A stretch of 64,000 nt of DNA from Clostridium beijerinckii HUN142 (GCF_000621745.1 NZ_KK211337.1:191876-255875); one strand, 5' to 3'. Numbered from the stretch's first letter, positions 7,025 to 15,757 are shown. Numbers and translations: made by a program. Notes: a model not told the origin generated them from the sequence alone.

Positions 7025-9115
7025 GGTCAAAAACTTGTAATTGTTGAGTCGCCGGCTAAAGCAAAAACAATCGGCAAATATTTGGGTAAGAATTATATTG
7101 TAGAAGCATCAATGGGACACGTAAGAGATTTACCTAAGAGTACATTAGGTGTTGATATAGACAATAACTATACTCCTAAATATATAACTATTAGAGGAAA
7201 AGGAGAATTAATAGATAAACTAAGAAAAGCTGCAAAAAAAGCAGAAAAAGTTTATCTCGCAACCGACCCTGATAGAGAAGGGGAAGCGATTTCGTGGCAT
7301 TTAGCCAACATATTAAAAATTTCAGAGGATGAAACATGCAGGATTGTGTTTAATGAAGTTACGAAGACTGCTGTAAAAGCATCTATAAAGCAGGCTAGAA
7401 AAATAGATTTAGATTTAGTTGATGCACAACAAGCAAGAAGAATATTAGATAGACTTGTTGGTTATGAAATAAGTCCGATTTTATGGAAAAATGTAAAATG
7501 GGGACTTAGTGCAGGAAGAGTACAATCAGCTGCTTTAAAATTAATTTGCGATAGAGAAAAGGAAATAAATGAATTTGTACCAAAAGAATATTGGTCTATA
7601 GATTGCATAATTAGAAAAGAAAGAAAGAAGTTTCCTATTAGACTTTCAACATATAAAGGAAAGAAGATTGAAATTGGAAATGAAGAAACATCAAATGGTA
7701 TTATAGAAGAACTTAATCAAGGAAGCTTTGTAGTAAAGAACATAAAAAAAGGTAAGAAAAATAGAAATCCTCTTCCACCATTTACAACAAGTACTCTTCA
7801 ACAGGATGCAAATAGAAAATTGAATTTTATGACAAAGAGAACTATGTCAATTGCACAAGTACTTTACGAAGGTGTTGAAGTTAAGGATTATGGTACGGTT
7901 GGGTTAATAACATATATGAGAACTGATTCTGTAAGAATTTCAGAGGAAGCTCAAGAAAGAGCGAAAGAATTTATAGAAGGTACTTATGGAAAAGAATATT
8001 TGCCAAGTGCTCCTAGAGTATATAAGGGCAAAAAAAATATACAAGATGCTCATGAAGCGATAAGGCCTACTTATGTAGAAATTACACCTGAGATTGCTAA
8101 AGGAAATTTAAATCCAGAACAATATAAATTGTATTCTCTAATATGGAATAGATTTGTTGCAAGTCAAATGGCGTCTTGTGAATTAAATACAAATTCAATA
8201 GATATAGCAAATGGAGACTACAAATTTAAAGCATCTGGATCAGTAATTTCTTTTGATGGTTTTATGAAGATATATGAATACTCAAGCGAAGAAGACGAAA
8301 GTTCTGTACTATTACCAGAGCTTAAAGAAAATGAAGAGTTAAAAGTAGACTCGCTAAATGGAACACAACATTTTACACAACCGCAGCCTAGGTATACTGA
8401 AGCATCCTTTGTTAAATTGCTAGAGGAAAAAGGCATAGGTAGACCTAGTACTTATGTTCCGACAATTTCAACGCTTCTAGGAAGAAATTATGTTGTTCGT
8501 GAAAAGAAAAATCTAATTCCAACTGAACTTGGCGAAATAGTAAATAATATTGTAAGTGAATATTTCAGACAAATAGTTGATGTTGATTTTACGGCAGATA
8601 TGGAGAGAAAGCTTGATGATGTAGAAGAAGGAACTGAGAATTGGACCCGAATAGTAGAAGAATTCTTTAGTCCGTTAAAGATCGCTATTGAAAAGGCTGA
8701 GAAAGAAATATCGAAGGTTGTAATTGAAGATAAAGTCAGCGATGTAAAATGTGAAAAATGTGGACGTATGATGGTTATTAAAAGAGGAAGGTTTGGAGAG
8801 TTTTTGGCATGTCCAGGATATCCTGAGTGTAAGAATGCTAAACCTATAGTTGAGGAATTGGATGTTCCATGTCCTGAATGTGGAAAACCGATTGTAGCCA
8901 AGAAAAGTAAAAAAGGAAAGAAATTCTATGGTTGCTTAGGCTATCCTGAATGTAAATTTGTAAGTTGGTATGAGCCGGTAAAAGAAAAATGTCCTAATTG
9001 TAATTCTTATATGGTAGCAAAATATTCGAAAACAAAAGGAAATTATATACAATGCTCGAATAGTGAATGTAATTATAAAGAAGAATTAAAAAAAGAGGAT
9101 ACAAAAGAAGAGTAA
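7022..9115 (+). CDS. topA: DNA topoisomerase I
   Basis: Type IA topoisomerase that relaxes negative supercoils. 697 aa. The TOPRIM domain begins KLVIVESPAKAKTIGKYLG, with acidic residues at TDPDREGEAI (about 81-90). The active-site tyrosine is in GLITYMRTDS (about Tyr298). Three C-terminal zinc ribbons (CEKCGRM..., CPECGKP..., CPNCNSY...), each with four Cys, bind DNA and RNA polymerase. The N-terminus is canonical, so the ATG at 7022 is secure despite the distant Shine-Dalgarno. Located between dprA and codY as in many Firmicutes. Confidence 0.98.
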   Translation: MGQKLVIVESPAKAKTIGKYLGKNYIVEASMGHVRDLPKSTLGVDIDNNYTPKYITIRGKGELIDKLRKAAKKAEKVYLATDPDREGEAISWHLANILKISEDETCRIVFNEVTKTAVKASIKQARKIDLDLVDAQQARRILDRLVGYEISPILWKNVKWGLSAGRVQSAALKLICDREKEINEFVPKEYWSIDCIIRKERKKFPIRLSTYKGKKIEIGNEETSNGIIEELNQGSFVVKNIKKGKKNRNPLPPFTTSTLQQDANRKLNFMTKRTMSIAQVLYEGVEVKDYGTVGLITYMRTDSVRISEEAQERAKEFIEGTYGKEYLPSAPRVYKGKKNIQDAHEAIRPTYVEITPEIAKGNLNPEQYKLYSLIWNRFVASQMASCELNTNSIDIANGDYKFKASGSVISFDGFMKIYEYSSEEDESSVLLPELKENEELKVDSLNGTQHFTQPQPRYTEASFVKLLEEKGIGRPSTYVPTISTLLGRNYVVREKKNLIPTELGEIVNNIVSEYFRQIVDVDFTADMERKLDDVEEGTENWTRIVEEFFSPLKIAIEKAEKEISKVVIEDKVSDVKCEKCGRMMVIKRGRFGEFLACPGYPECKNAKPIVEELDVPCPECGKPIVAKKSKKGKKFYGCLGYPECKFVSWYEPVKEKCPNCNSYMVAKYSKTKGNYIQCSNSECNYKEELKKEDTKEE

Positions 9116-9187
9116 AAATAAATACGAAGAAAACAGCTTTATATTTAAATAAGTAATATTATTTTGTCGAATCTAATAAAAAGAGTG

Positions 9188-9216
9188 TTGAAAAGCAAGA
9201 TTTTATATGATAAACT
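9188..9216 (+). promoter_or_regulatory. Sigma-A promoter of codY
   Basis: TTGAAA at 9188-9193, a 17-base spacer, and TAAACT at 9211-9216. Predicted transcription start is about 9223, giving a leader of about 100 bases. Confidence 0.7.
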
Positions 9217-9219
9217 AGT

Positions 9220-9315
9220 CTTGGTAGCAACCTGTAAAAAAATTCAATAAATTAAGAATTTTCTAACAATAATATTCTTTTGCTAAATAATATTGTTATA
9301 CAGCTGCCAAGGAGG
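9220..9315 (+). promoter_or_regulatory. codY leader fold touching the ribosome binding site
   Basis: CTTGGTAGC (9220-9228) can pair with GCTGCCAAG (9303-9311), which reaches into the AAGGAGG Shine-Dalgarno (9309-9315). The enclosed segment contains an AT-rich hairpin, AACAATAATATT (9265-9276) with AATATTGTT (9289-9297). If transcription starts near 9223, only 6 bp of the outer stem would form. A translational control structure is inferred, not known. Confidence 0.45.
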
Positions 9316-9323
9316 ATTATAAT

Positions 9324-10100
9324 ATGTCATCATTATTAACTAAAACTAGAATGTTAAATAAGATTCTGCAGAAATCTGGTACAGAACCTGTAGCATTTCA
9401 AGATATATGTACATTATTAAGCGAAGTTCTTGAATGTAATGTATACATAATAAGTAAAAAAGGGAAAGTACTTGGATATACTTTTGGTAAAGATTTTGAA
9501 TGTGAAGCCATGAAAAAAAAGGTGATAGAGGATAAAAAATTTCCAGAAGATTATAATAAGACATTGTTGGAAGTTAATGAAACATTATCTAATCTCCCTA
9601 ACGAAGGCAGATGCGTATTTCAAGAGATTGGTAAATGCAAGAAGGTAGATAAGCTATCGACAATAGTTCCTATTATAGGAAGCAGAGAAAGATTAGGAAC
9701 ATTAATTTTAGCTAGATTCGGTAATCCGTTTACCGATGAGGATTTAGTTATAGTAGAATATAGTGCAACAATTGTAGGTATGGAAATGCTTAGAGCTATG
9801 CAGGATGAAATAACAGAAGACACTAGAAAAAAAGCAGTAGTTCAATTAGCAATAGGAACTCTTTCATACTCAGAGTTGGAAGCAGTTGAACATATTTTTG
9901 ATGAGTTGAATGGAAATGAAGGACTTTTAGTGGCTTCAAAGATAGCAGATAAAGTTGGTATAACTAGAAGCGTTATAGTAAATGCGCTTAGAAAATTTGA
10001 AAGTGCAGGGGTAATTGAATCAAGATCACTTGGAATGAAGGGCACTTATATTAGGATATTAAATGAAAAGCTAATGGATGAGTTGAAAAAGATTAAATAA
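9324..10100 (+). CDS. codY: GTP- and branched-chain-amino-acid-sensing repressor CodY
   Basis: Global regulator of nutrient limitation in Firmicutes; represses amino-acid synthesis, transport and stationary-phase genes when GTP and Ile/Leu/Val are high. 258 aa, the normal size. An N-terminal GAF domain (about 1-155, with the family's RCVFQEIGKC and STIVPIIGSRERLGTLIL) is followed by a linker helix and a winged helix-turn-helix at about 200-250 (SKIADKVGITRSVIVNALRKFES, then IESRSLGMKGTYI). AAGGAGG lies 8 bases ahead of the ATG. It has its own promoter and terminator. Confidence 0.97.
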   Translation: MSSLLTKTRMLNKILQKSGTEPVAFQDICTLLSEVLECNVYIISKKGKVLGYTFGKDFECEAMKKKVIEDKKFPEDYNKTLLEVNETLSNLPNEGRCVFQEIGKCKKVDKLSTIVPIIGSRERLGTLILARFGNPFTDEDLVIVEYSATIVGMEMLRAMQDEITEDTRKKAVVQLAIGTLSYSELEAVEHIFDELNGNEGLLVASKIADKVGITRSVIVNALRKFESAGVIESRSLGMKGTYIRILNEKLMDELKKIK

Positions 10101-10105
10101 TAAGG

Positions 10106-10141
10106 TAGCTATAGACAGAAATGATCTATAGCTATTTTTTT
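10106..10141 (+). terminator. Intrinsic terminator after codY
   Basis: TAGCTATAGA (10106-10115) / TCTATAGCTA (10125-10134), a perfect 10-bp stem, then T7. The T-tract begins dispersed repeat copy 3. Confidence 0.9.
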
Positions 10142-10330
10142 ATTCTTTAGGAATTTATATTCCAATAAAATCTGTGGATAAATTAAAAAAGGTTGATTGA
10201 CTAGTTTTTGTATTTTAAAAAGAATAAAAAAGAAATCTTATTCGCCTGCCAAGTTTTTCTCACATGTGTTCGAAAAGGCAGATGCGTGAAAAAATCTCAG
10301 GCTCCACAGTCGCTTGCGATTTTGTGCTAT
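10135..10330 (+). repeat. Dispersed terminator-linked element, copy 3 (long form)
   Basis: The left end is TTTTTTTATTCTTTAGGAATT in the codY terminator. A perfect DnaA-box complement, TGTGGATAA, is at 10173-10181 (offset 38). AGAATAAAAAAG at 10221 is the complement of the left end. TTCGCCTGCC at about 10250 is then followed by an insert of about 65 bases (TTTTTCTCACATGTG..., AGGCAGATGCGTGAAAAAA) before CGCTTGCGATTTTG at 10311-10324. In copies 1 and 2 this insert is missing and the two CGCCTGC-like stretches are fused. Confidence 0.85.
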
Positions 10331-10476
10331 AGTTTATTCCATTTGTGTATAAAATTTAACTATTTTGATAACACTTTAAGATGATTAATAAAATTTTATT
10401 AGGCATTCTCATCTCTTTATAAAATAAAAAAGATTTAAGAAGTATAATTCTAAGTGTCTAAATTGAAAAATTTTTG

Positions 10477-10505
10477 TTGATACCATAAATACCTTATGAT
10501 ATACT
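10477..10505 (+). promoter_or_regulatory. Sigma-A promoter of rpsB
   Basis: TTGATA at 10477-10482, a 17-base spacer, and TATACT at 10500-10505. Between the end of repeat copy 3 (10330) and this promoter I see no gene or clear structure. Confidence 0.8.
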
Positions 10506-10526
10506 ACTTAAGGTAAGAAATACACA

Positions 10527-10590
10527 CACTATCCAATTTATAGATTTGGTGCCCTTATTTTAAGGGAAATTTATAAGAAGAAGATAGTGG
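10527..10590 (+). promoter_or_regulatory. Candidate S2 (rpsB) leader three-way junction
   Basis: The outer stem CACTATC (10527-10533) / GATAGTG (10583-10589) encloses CCAA...TTGG (10533-10549) and a perfect hairpin CCCTTA (10552-10557) / TAAGGG (10561-10566). It is placed between the promoter and the rpsB ribosome binding site. Autogenous leaders are common for ribosomal protein operons; this fold is read by eye. Confidence 0.5.
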
Positions 10591-10615
10591 AGGTAAAAAC
10601 CAAGGAGGTAACAAA

Positions 10616-11317
10616 ATGTCAGTAATATCAATGAAACAATTATTAGAAGCAGGTGTACATTTCGGTCACCAAACAAGAAGATGGAATCCTAAAATGGCTC
10701 CATATATCTTCACAGAAAGAAACGGGATCTATATAATAGACCTTCAAAAAACAGTTAAGAAGGCTGAAGAAGCTTATAACTTCGTTAAGCAAGTATCTGA
10801 AGAAGGAAAAGATATACTTTTCGTTGGAACTAAGAAACAAGCACAAGAAGCAATACAAGAAGAAGCTATCAGAAGTAACATGCATTTCGTAAATAACAGA
10901 TGGTTAGGTGGAATGTTAACAAACTTCTCAACTATCAGAGGTAGAATAAGAAAATTAGAACAAATTGAAAAAATGCAAGAAGATGGAACTTTTGACGTTC
11001 TTCCAAAGAAAGAAGTTATAAAGCTTAAGGGCGAAATGGAAAAACTTGAAAAGAATCTTGGCGGTATCAGAAACTTAGATGCATCAAACGTTGGAGCAAT
11101 GTTCATAGTTGATCCAAGAAAAGAAAAAAATGCTATCTTAGAAGCTAAGATTTTAGGAATACCAGTTGTTGCTATTGTAGATACTAACTGTGACCCAGAA
11201 GAAGTTGACTACGTAATTCCAGGTAATGATGATGCTATTAGAGCTGTTAAATTAATAACTGCTAAAATGGCTGATGCTATTATGGAAGGAAGACAAGGCG
11301 AACAATTAGCTGAGTAG
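10616..11317 (+). CDS. rpsB: 30S ribosomal protein S2
   Basis: Small-subunit protein at the head-body hinge. 233 aa, the normal length. Signature blocks: MKQLLEAGVHFGHQTRRWNPKM near the N-terminus, FVNNRWLGGMLTNF, and PVVAIVDTNCDP...VDYVIPGNDDA towards the C-terminus. AAGGAGG at 10602-10608 precedes the ATG by 7 bases; a second GGAGG a few bases upstream lies in the 3' arm of the leader stem. It heads the rpsB-tsf-pyrH-frr cluster. Confidence 0.98.
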   Translation: MSVISMKQLLEAGVHFGHQTRRWNPKMAPYIFTERNGIYIIDLQKTVKKAEEAYNFVKQVSEEGKDILFVGTKKQAQEAIQEEAIRSNMHFVNNRWLGGMLTNFSTIRGRIRKLEQIEKMQEDGTFDVLPKKEVIKLKGEMEKLEKNLGGIRNLDASNVGAMFIVDPRKEKNAILEAKILGIPVVAIVDTNCDPEEVDYVIPGNDDAIRAVKLITAKMADAIMEGRQGEQLAE

Positions 11318-11331
11318 TTTATATAAACTGT

Positions 11332-11368
11332 AAAAGGGTAAGTGAGTTCACTCCAACTGCCCTTTTAT
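11332..11368 (+). terminator. Hairpin/attenuator between rpsB and tsf
   Basis: AAAAGGG...CCCTTTT outer arms with an inner AGTGA/TCACT hairpin and a short T-rich tail. This is probably a partial terminator that lowers tsf relative to rpsB. Confidence 0.6.
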
Positions 11369-11412
11369 TAGGTGTTAAGGATTACTTTCGATATAGAGGA
11401 GGAATTAAATTT

Positions 11413-12330
11413 ATGGCAAATATAAGCGCACAATTAGTTAAAGAACTAAGAGAAATGACTGGAGCTAAAATGATGGATTGTAAGAAAGCTCTAGTTGAAA
11501 CAGAAGGAAGTATTGAAAAGGCTGTTGAATTCTTAAGAGAAAAAGGACTTGCAGATGCAGCTAAGAAGTCAGGTAGAGTTGCTGCTGAAGGTATAGTTAA
11601 GACATATATTTCAGATGATAAGAAAACAGGAACAGTTCTTGAATTCAACTGTGAAACAGACTTCGTTGCATTAAATGAAGAATTTGTTGGTTTTGCTGAT
11701 AAGTTAGCTAAAATGGTAGCTGAAACTTCAGTTAAAACAGTGGAAGAACTTCTTGAAGAAAAGTTTGATGGAGAAGCAACAGTTGCAGAAAGTTTAAAAG
11801 CTTTAATAGCAAAACTTGGTGAAAACATGTCAGTAAGAAGATTTACTAAATTCTCTATTGATAATGGAATAGTTAGTAGCTATATTCACGGTGGCGGAAG
11901 AATTGGGGTTTTAGTAGAAGTTTCTTGCGATAAAGCTTCAGAAGTTTTAGACGAAGTTGCAAAAGAAGTTTGTATGCAAATTGCAGCAGCAAACCCATTA
12001 TTCTTAGGTAAAGATGATGTTGATACAACATCTATGGAAAAAGAAAAAGAAATCTACAGAGTTCAAGCTTTAAATGAAGGAAAACCAGAAAATATCGTTG
12101 AAAAAATGGTTATGGGAAGAATTCAAAAGTACTTTAAAGAAGTTTGTCTTTTAGAACAACCATGGGTAAAAGATTCTGATAAGACAATTACTAAATTCTT
12201 AGATGAAAAATCTAAAGAGGTTGGTTCTCCAGTTAAAATAACTAGATTCGTAAGATACGAAAGAGGAGAAGGAATCGAAGTTGAAAAGGTAGACTTTGCT
12301 GAAGAAGTTGCAAGACAAATCGGTAAATAG
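11413..12330 (+). CDS. tsf: Elongation factor Ts
   Basis: Nucleotide exchange factor for EF-Tu. 305 aa. The N-terminal UBA-like domain (LVKELREMTGAKMMDCKKAL, about residues 6-26) is followed by the EF-Ts core with NCETDFVALNEEF and HGGGRIGVLVEV, and a C-terminal VCLLEQPWVKD block. GAGGAGG precedes the ATG. It follows rpsB across a hairpin, the standard order in bacteria. Confidence 0.98.
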   Translation: MANISAQLVKELREMTGAKMMDCKKALVETEGSIEKAVEFLREKGLADAAKKSGRVAAEGIVKTYISDDKKTGTVLEFNCETDFVALNEEFVGFADKLAKMVAETSVKTVEELLEEKFDGEATVAESLKALIAKLGENMSVRRFTKFSIDNGIVSSYIHGGGRIGVLVEVSCDKASEVLDEVAKEVCMQIAAANPLFLGKDDVDTTSMEKEKEIYRVQALNEGKPENIVEKMVMGRIQKYFKEVCLLEQPWVKDSDKTITKFLDEKSKEVGSPVKITRFVRYERGEGIEVEKVDFAEEVARQIGK

Positions 12331-12341
12331 TTAAAACCTAA

Positions 12342-12369
12342 AGAGAACACTTTGTGTTCTCTTTTTTTA
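12342..12369 (+). terminator. Intrinsic terminator after tsf
   Basis: AGAGAACAC (12342-12350) / GTGTTCTCT (12354-12362), perfect 9 bp with a 3-base loop, then T7. Confidence 0.9.
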
Positions 12370-12440
12370 AGAAATAAAGTACATATACTTATTAAAGAGG
12401 TTTTTTATTGATCCCTAAAATATTCAGGAGGTAATTATAA

Positions 12441-13154
12441 ATGGCAGATTGTAAATACAAGAGAGTAATTTTAAAACTTTCAGGAGAAGCATTAGCAGGA
12501 GTTAGTGGATTTGGGCTTGATTTTAGTGTAGCAAAAAGAATAGCGCTTGAGATTAAGGAATTAATCGATATGGGCGTTGAAGTAGGAACAGTAGTTGGCG
12601 GTGGAAACATTTGGAGAGGCAGAAGCGGAGAAGGCATGGATAGAACTACTGCGGATTACATGGGAATGATGGCAACTTGTATAAATGCATTAGCGTTACA
12701 AGATTCTTTGGAACAAGTTGGAGTTAAAACAAGAGTACAAACTGCTATAGAAATGAAAGAAATTGCAGAACCATTCATAAGAAGAAGAGCAATGAGACAC
12801 TTAGAAAAAGGAAGAGTTGTTATATTTGCTGCTGGTACAGGAAATCCATATTTTTCAACAGATACTACTGCTGCATTAAGAGCTGCTGAAATTGAAGCGG
12901 ATGTAATTCTTTTAGCTAAAAAAGTTGATGGAGTTTATGATAAAGACCCTCATAAGTATTCAGATGCAAAAAAATATGATACACTATCATATATAGAAGT
13001 ATTAGAGCAAGGATTACAAGTAATGGACTCTACAGCAACTTCGTTGTGTATGGACAATGAAATTCCTATCCTTGTATTTGGATTAGATGAGCCAGGAAAT
13101 ATTAGAAGAGCTATGTATGGAGAAAATATAGGTACATTAGTAAAAAAGAAATAG
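12441..13154 (+). CDS. pyrH: UMP kinase
   Basis: Hexameric amino-acid-kinase-fold enzyme that phosphorylates UMP to UDP in pyrimidine synthesis; allosterically controlled by GTP and UTP. 237 aa. Motifs: RVILKLSGEALAG at the N-terminus, GTVVGGGNIWRG, RRAMRHLEKGRVVIFAAGTGNPYFSTDTTA (about 110-140) and AKKVDGVYDKDPHK. AGGAGG precedes the ATG. It is followed 10 bases later by frr, so the two are co-transcribed. Confidence 0.98.
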   Translation: MADCKYKRVILKLSGEALAGVSGFGLDFSVAKRIALEIKELIDMGVEVGTVVGGGNIWRGRSGEGMDRTTADYMGMMATCINALALQDSLEQVGVKTRVQTAIEMKEIAEPFIRRRAMRHLEKGRVVIFAAGTGNPYFSTDTTAALRAAEIEADVILLAKKVDGVYDKDPHKYSDAKKYDTLSYIEVLEQGLQVMDSTATSLCMDNEIPILVFGLDEPGNIRRAMYGENIGTLVKKK

Positions 13155-13164
13155 GAGGAGAATC

Positions 13165-13722
13165 ATGATTAAGGATATTATTCAAAATGCAGAAGAAAAA
13201 ATGAAAAAAACAATATCTGTATTAAAATCAGATTTATCAACAATGAAAGCAGGAAGAGCTAATCCTACGATGCTTGATAGAATTCAAGTTGAATATTATG
13301 GAAGCATGTGTCCACTTAGCCAAGTGGCTAATGTTTCAGCACCAGAACCAAGGGTACTTATGATAACACCGTGGGAAAAGCCTCTATTGAAAGATATAGA
13401 AAAAGCTATTTTGAAATCAGATTTAGGATTAAATCCTTCAAGTGATGGTTCAATCATCAGATTAGTAATACCAGAATTGACAGAAGAAACTAGAAAAACT
13501 CTTGTTAAGAATGTTAAGAAAACAGGAGAAGAAGCTAAGGTAGCTGTAAGATCAATAAGAAAAACTGCTAATGATAAGATAAAAAACTTGAAAAAGGATG
13601 CTGATTTATCGGAAGATGAAGTAAAGAAAGCTGAAGATGAAGTTCAAAAGAAGACTGATGCAGTTGTAAAGGAAATAGATTCTATAATTGCTGCAAAGGA
13701 AAAAGAAGTCTTATCAGTTTAG
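13165..13722 (+). CDS. frr: Ribosome recycling factor
   Basis: Splits post-termination ribosomes together with EF-G. 185 aa, the normal length. L-shaped three-helix bundle family with AGRANPTMLDRIQVEYYG, NVSAPEPRVLMITPWEK, AILKSDLGLNPSSDGSIIRL and a long Lys/Glu-rich C-terminal helix. AGGAGG precedes the ATG by 6 bases; the pyrH stop is 10 bases upstream. An intrinsic terminator follows immediately. Confidence 0.98.
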   Translation: MIKDIIQNAEEKMKKTISVLKSDLSTMKAGRANPTMLDRIQVEYYGSMCPLSQVANVSAPEPRVLMITPWEKPLLKDIEKAILKSDLGLNPSSDGSIIRLVIPELTEETRKTLVKNVKKTGEEAKVAVRSIRKTANDKIKNLKKDADLSEDEVKKAEDEVQKKTDAVVKEIDSIIAAKEKEVLSV

Positions 13723-13727
13723 ATTTT

Positions 13728-13754
13728 AAAGCCTGCTAAAAAGCAGGTTTTTTC
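13728..13754 (+). terminator. Intrinsic terminator after frr
   Basis: GCCTGCT (13731-13737) / AGCAGGT (13742-13748) with a 4-base loop and a T-rich tail. Confidence 0.85.
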
Positions 13755-13835
13755 CTATGTAAGATTTTGGAGTTTATAATTGGAAATAGGAATAATTTAT
13801 TCTTTGAACAAGCACATAAGTAAAGGCCTAAATAT

Positions 13836-13920
13836 AGCACTTGAATTTATAAACTTAGTTAACTCGTATAAGAGTTAACTTATTTTGGGTGAAAAGATTT
13901 GGTATGAATTAAGTGCTTTT
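13836..13920 (+). other. Large structured intergenic element upstream of uppS
   Basis: In the 409-base gap between frr and uppS, AGCACTT (13836-13842) pairs with AAGTGCT (13911-13917), and the pairing continues inwards through AATTTATA / TATGAATT with one bulge. The loop contains a perfect 9-bp hairpin AGTTAACTC (13857-13865) / GAGTTAACT (13872-13880) and a G-rich single-stranded-looking stretch. A T4 run ends it, so it may be a terminator or a leader. The rest of the gap (13921-14131) shows no clear gene; a possible -35 TTGACT sits at 14039 without a convincing -10. Confidence 0.5.
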
Positions 13921-14131
13921 ATGACAATTGAAATAGAAATTCAATGTTTGTACTAGTAGAATATATGTGAAATTGTTGAAGAGTAATACATATTATTAGA
14001 TTTTGTTTAAATGAGGATAATTAGTAAAGACTTTATTATTGACTTCATATGAAAAAGGTTTAGTATTAATAATGTATATAAAGAATATATGAGGGTAAGT
14101 CAAGTTTCGTTAATAAACTAGGGGGAGAAAG

Positions 14132-14890
14132 ATGTTAAATATATTTAAATCAAAAAAGGAATTTAATCAAAATTTTGACTTGGATATGAATAACATACCA
14201 AATCATATAGCTATAATAATGGATGGAAATGGACGATGGGCAAAAGAACAGAATTTACCTAGAAGCATGGGACATAGAGCAGGTATGGAGAGCATTAGAA
14301 AAGTTTTAAAGGAAGCAACAAGACTTGGAATAAAAAATTTAACTTTATATGCTTTTTCGACTGAAAACTGGGCTAGACCTAAAGATGAAGTAGGAGCAAT
14401 AATGAAAATATTGGTCACTTATCTGAAAAAAGAATTAGATGAATGTCATAAAAATGGAGTTAGAATGAATGTTTTAGGAGATATGGCAAGATTGCCACAG
14501 GAATGTCAAGATGCTTTGGAAGAGGCTCTGGAAATTACAAAAAATAACACAAAAATAAATTTGAATTTTGCATTAAATTATGGAGGCAGAGACGAAATTG
14601 TTAGAGCTATTAAGCTTATTAGTTTAGATGTAAAAGATAATAAAATAAAAGAAGAAGACATTAATGACGAGTTAGTAGAGAAATATTTGTATACGAAAGG
14701 GATACCTGACCCGGATTTAATTATTAGACCATCTGGGGAACAAAGACTTAGTAACTTTTTATTATGGCAATGTGCTTACTCAGAATTTTGGTATTCTGAT
14801 ATTAATTGGCCTGATTTTAAAGAAAAAGATTTAAGAAAAGCTATAGCGGATTATCAAAATAGGGATAGGCGCTTTGGAAAAGTTAAATAG
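14132..14890 (+). CDS. uppS: Undecaprenyl diphosphate synthase (isoprenyl transferase)
   Basis: Cis-prenyltransferase that condenses isopentenyl diphosphate onto farnesyl diphosphate to make the lipid carrier for peptidoglycan and teichoic acids. 252 aa. HIAIIMDGNGRWAKEQNLPR carries the catalytic Asp and phosphate-binding residues; LTLYAFSTENW, NLNFALNYGGRDEI and PDLIIRPSGEQRLSNFLLWQ are the other signature blocks. GGGGGAG precedes the ATG. It is followed 15 bases later by cdsA, the usual pair. Confidence 0.97.
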   Translation: MLNIFKSKKEFNQNFDLDMNNIPNHIAIIMDGNGRWAKEQNLPRSMGHRAGMESIRKVLKEATRLGIKNLTLYAFSTENWARPKDEVGAIMKILVTYLKKELDECHKNGVRMNVLGDMARLPQECQDALEEALEITKNNTKINLNFALNYGGRDEIVRAIKLISLDVKDNKIKEEDINDELVEKYLYTKGIPDPDLIIRPSGEQRLSNFLLWQCAYSEFWYSDINWPDFKEKDLRKAIADYQNRDRRFGKVK

Positions 14891-14905
14891 AGGAGTGGTT
14901 AGATT

Positions 14906-15700
14906 TTGAAGTCTAATAATAGATATTTGGGTGCTGCTATGATTGCTCCATTTATAGTGTTCGTATTTCTTGGAGGAGTTTATCTTAAATGCTTTATATT
15001 TGCATTATCAGCAATGGCTCTTTGGGAATTTTACAATGCATTAAAAGAGAATAACTTAAAGCCAATGAGAAGTGCAGGATATATCCTGCTAATAATATAT
15101 TATCTTTTGAATAACAATTTTGAAAATATGATGTATGTTATTGTTGCTGCAACATTTATATTATTGATATTTCCGGTTGTAAATTTGAAATACACTTTTA
15201 TTGATACATCATTAACATTGTTAGGCTTTATATATTGTGGAATTTTATTTAGTTTTGTGTATCTGGTTAATATAAAATCACATGGTGAGTTTTTAGTTTG
15301 GATCATATTTATAGGATCATGGCTTTCGGATACAGCTGCTTTTTATAGCGGAAAACTTTTCGGAAAACATAAACTTTCACCTAAAGTATCACCTAAGAAA
15401 ACTATAGAAGGTTCAATAGGAGGACTTGTGGGAGCGACTGTTTTTACAGGTATATTTGGAATAATAGTACAGAGATATGTTAATATTATGCCGATATATA
15501 ATTATTTTATTATCGGTATTTTATGTGGATTATTTGGACAATTAGGAGATTTGGTTGCTTCTTCGATAAAAAGATATGTAGGAGTAAAAGATTATAGTAA
15601 TTTAATTCCTGGTCATGGAGGAGTGCTGGATAGATTTGATAGCATAATTTTTTCGGCGGCGGCAGTATTCTATTACTTAACTTTTATAATAAAGATTTAA
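14906..15700 (+). CDS. cdsA: Phosphatidate cytidylyltransferase
   Basis: Membrane enzyme making CDP-diacylglycerol from phosphatidate and CTP for phospholipid synthesis. 264 aa, with about seven hydrophobic segments. The family signature SNLIPGHGGVLDRFDS lies near the C-terminus, and SDTAAFYSGKLFGKHKLSPKVSPKKT precedes it. The TTG start at 14906 is about 10 bases from GAGGAG; a later in-frame ATG at 14939 would cut into the first membrane segment. Confidence 0.95.
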   Translation: MKSNNRYLGAAMIAPFIVFVFLGGVYLKCFIFALSAMALWEFYNALKENNLKPMRSAGYILLIIYYLLNNNFENMMYVIVAATFILLIFPVVNLKYTFIDTSLTLLGFIYCGILFSFVYLVNIKSHGEFLVWIIFIGSWLSDTAAFYSGKLFGKHKLSPKVSPKKTIEGSIGGLVGATVFTGIFGIIVQRYVNIMPIYNYFIIGILCGLFGQLGDLVASSIKRYVGVKDYSNLIPGHGGVLDRFDSIIFSAAAVFYYLTFIIKI

Positions 15701-15711
15701 AAATAAGAGAG

Positions 15712-15757
15712 AAATTAAGCGTTATATAGTATGACTTATATAAGGCTTAATTTTTTT
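15712..15757 (+). terminator. Intrinsic terminator after cdsA
   Basis: AAATTAAGC (15712-15720) / GCTTAATTT (15745-15753) with a partly paired interior, then a T7 run. Confidence 0.75.

Noticed and set aside
11382..11828. Leftward 148-codon frame opposite tsf
   Set aside because: Complement of a highly conserved coding frame; Ser/Pro/Leu-rich shadow translation.
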